From: Phycisphaerae bacterium
Lineage (GTDB): Bacteria > Planctomycetota > Phycisphaerae > JAAYCJ01
Direction of reading: 5' to 3'
Length of the DNA: 6,812 nt
Assembly (NCBI GenBank): GCA_012514125.1
Contig: JAAZAW010000221.1
Coordinates: 1-6,812, forward strand
Shown here: positions 6,517 through 6,812 of the stretch, piece after piece
Layout of the letters: the number at the start of each line of letters is the position of its first letter
Position numbering within the stretch: position 1 is the stretch's first letter
The notes under the pieces: model-generated
Seen by the model: the letters and a program-made list of their open reading frames with translations, nothing else
Databases searched by the model: none
Told to the model about the DNA's origin: nothing
Position numbers and translations under genes: made by a program

Positions 6517-6812
6517 ATGATAAACACACAGATAGCAAAAATGACCCTGCATCGCCTGGCACTGCCCTTTCGCGGCAAGTTCCGACATGCCACCGCCGAA
6601 CGCTCCGCCGGCGATAACATTATTCTCCAACTCGAACTCGGCAACGGTCAAGTCGGCTATGGCGAAACCCTCGCCCGCCCTTACGTCACCGGCGAAACCC
6701 CCGACTCGGTGGTCGAATCGATCCAGCGAGTTTTTCTTCCTATTCTGATGGAAACCAAACCCGAAGGATTCGGCGAAGTTATCGAACTGCTCGAACGCTT
6801 ACCCTTTACCGA
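6517..6812 (+). CDS. Enolase-superfamily protein, N-terminal fragment (mandelate racemase/muconate lactonizing or dipeptide epimerase type)
   Basis: Only the first 98 residues are in the window; the gene runs off the right edge with no stop. They match the N-terminal capping domain of the enolase superfamily: the first beta strand ending LALPFRGKFRHATAERS, then NIILQLELGNGQVGYGE and RPYVTGETPDSV. The catalytic barrel with its lysines and metal-binding acids is outside the window, so the reaction cannot be assigned. The RHATAERS and RPYVTGE features resemble bacterial dipeptide epimerases and o-succinylbenzoate synthase-like members, without deciding between them. The start at 6517 is preferred over the ATG at 6541 because the first strand begins before the latter (IAKMTLHRLAL). 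It lies 18 bases after nfi on the same strand. Confidence 0.8.
   Translation, partial: MINTQIAKMTLHRLALPFRGKFRHATAERSAGDNIILQLELGNGQVGYGETLARPYVTGETPDSVVESIQRVFLPILMETKPEGFGEVIELLERLPFT

Noticed and set aside
1..6812. tRNA, rRNA, insertion sequence, phage or toxin-antitoxin genes
   Set aside because: Apart from short gaps, the window is filled with six recognisable or well-supported protein genes. No transposase, integrase, terminal repeats or structured RNA signature was seen.

Overview
This window reads as ordinary chromosomal DNA of a Gram-negative bacterium with moderate GC. The best guess is a Planctomycetota member, probably of the Phycisphaerae type. That guess rests on protein style (the LigA active site written D-P-K-I-D-G, Thr/Gln/Pro-rich mature N-termini, an exported DUF2225-like protein) and on a lipid A gene alongside Shine-Dalgarno-led genes. 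It is an inference, not a phylogenetic result. No phage, transposon, CRISPR or RNA gene is visible.

Layout: two genes point left and four point right from one divergent intergenic region (3793-3940). Leftward, a predicted lipoprotein phosphodiesterase of the type I phosphodiesterase/nucleotide pyrophosphatase family (2116-3792) is followed by ligA, the NAD-dependent DNA ligase (46-2070). The preferred ligA start lies inside the longest frame because a strong Shine-Dalgarno sits just before it. ligA ends in a seven-G run and then an octamer tandem repeat that reaches towards the left edge. Rightward, lpxA (3941-4756) overlaps an exported zinc-ribbon/TPR-like DUF2225-family protein (4749-5795), followed after 4 bases by nfi (endonuclease V, 5800-6498). 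After 18 more bases comes the start of an enolase-superfamily gene (6517 to the right edge, truncated).

How the genes fit together: LpxA starts lipid A synthesis in the cytoplasm, while the divergent phosphodiesterase and the DUF2225-like protein are both predicted to be exported, so an envelope theme is possible. Endonuclease V (deaminated-base repair) and LigA (nick sealing) are both DNA repair enzymes but lie on opposite strands and are probably not one unit. The rightward genes after lpxA lack clear Shine-Dalgarno sites and are packed tightly, which suggests translational coupling. The enolase-superfamily gene may instead have its own leaderless promoter.

The most notable unexplained structure is in the 148-base divergent region: an 11-base-arm imperfect inverted repeat in the presumed lpxA leader, and a 5-base-arm perfect one inside the candidate lpxA promoter spacer. 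I found no clear case for a wholly new system. The points most worth a second look are the regulatory region, the atypical residues in LpxA, and the exported DUF2225-like protein coupled to lpxA.
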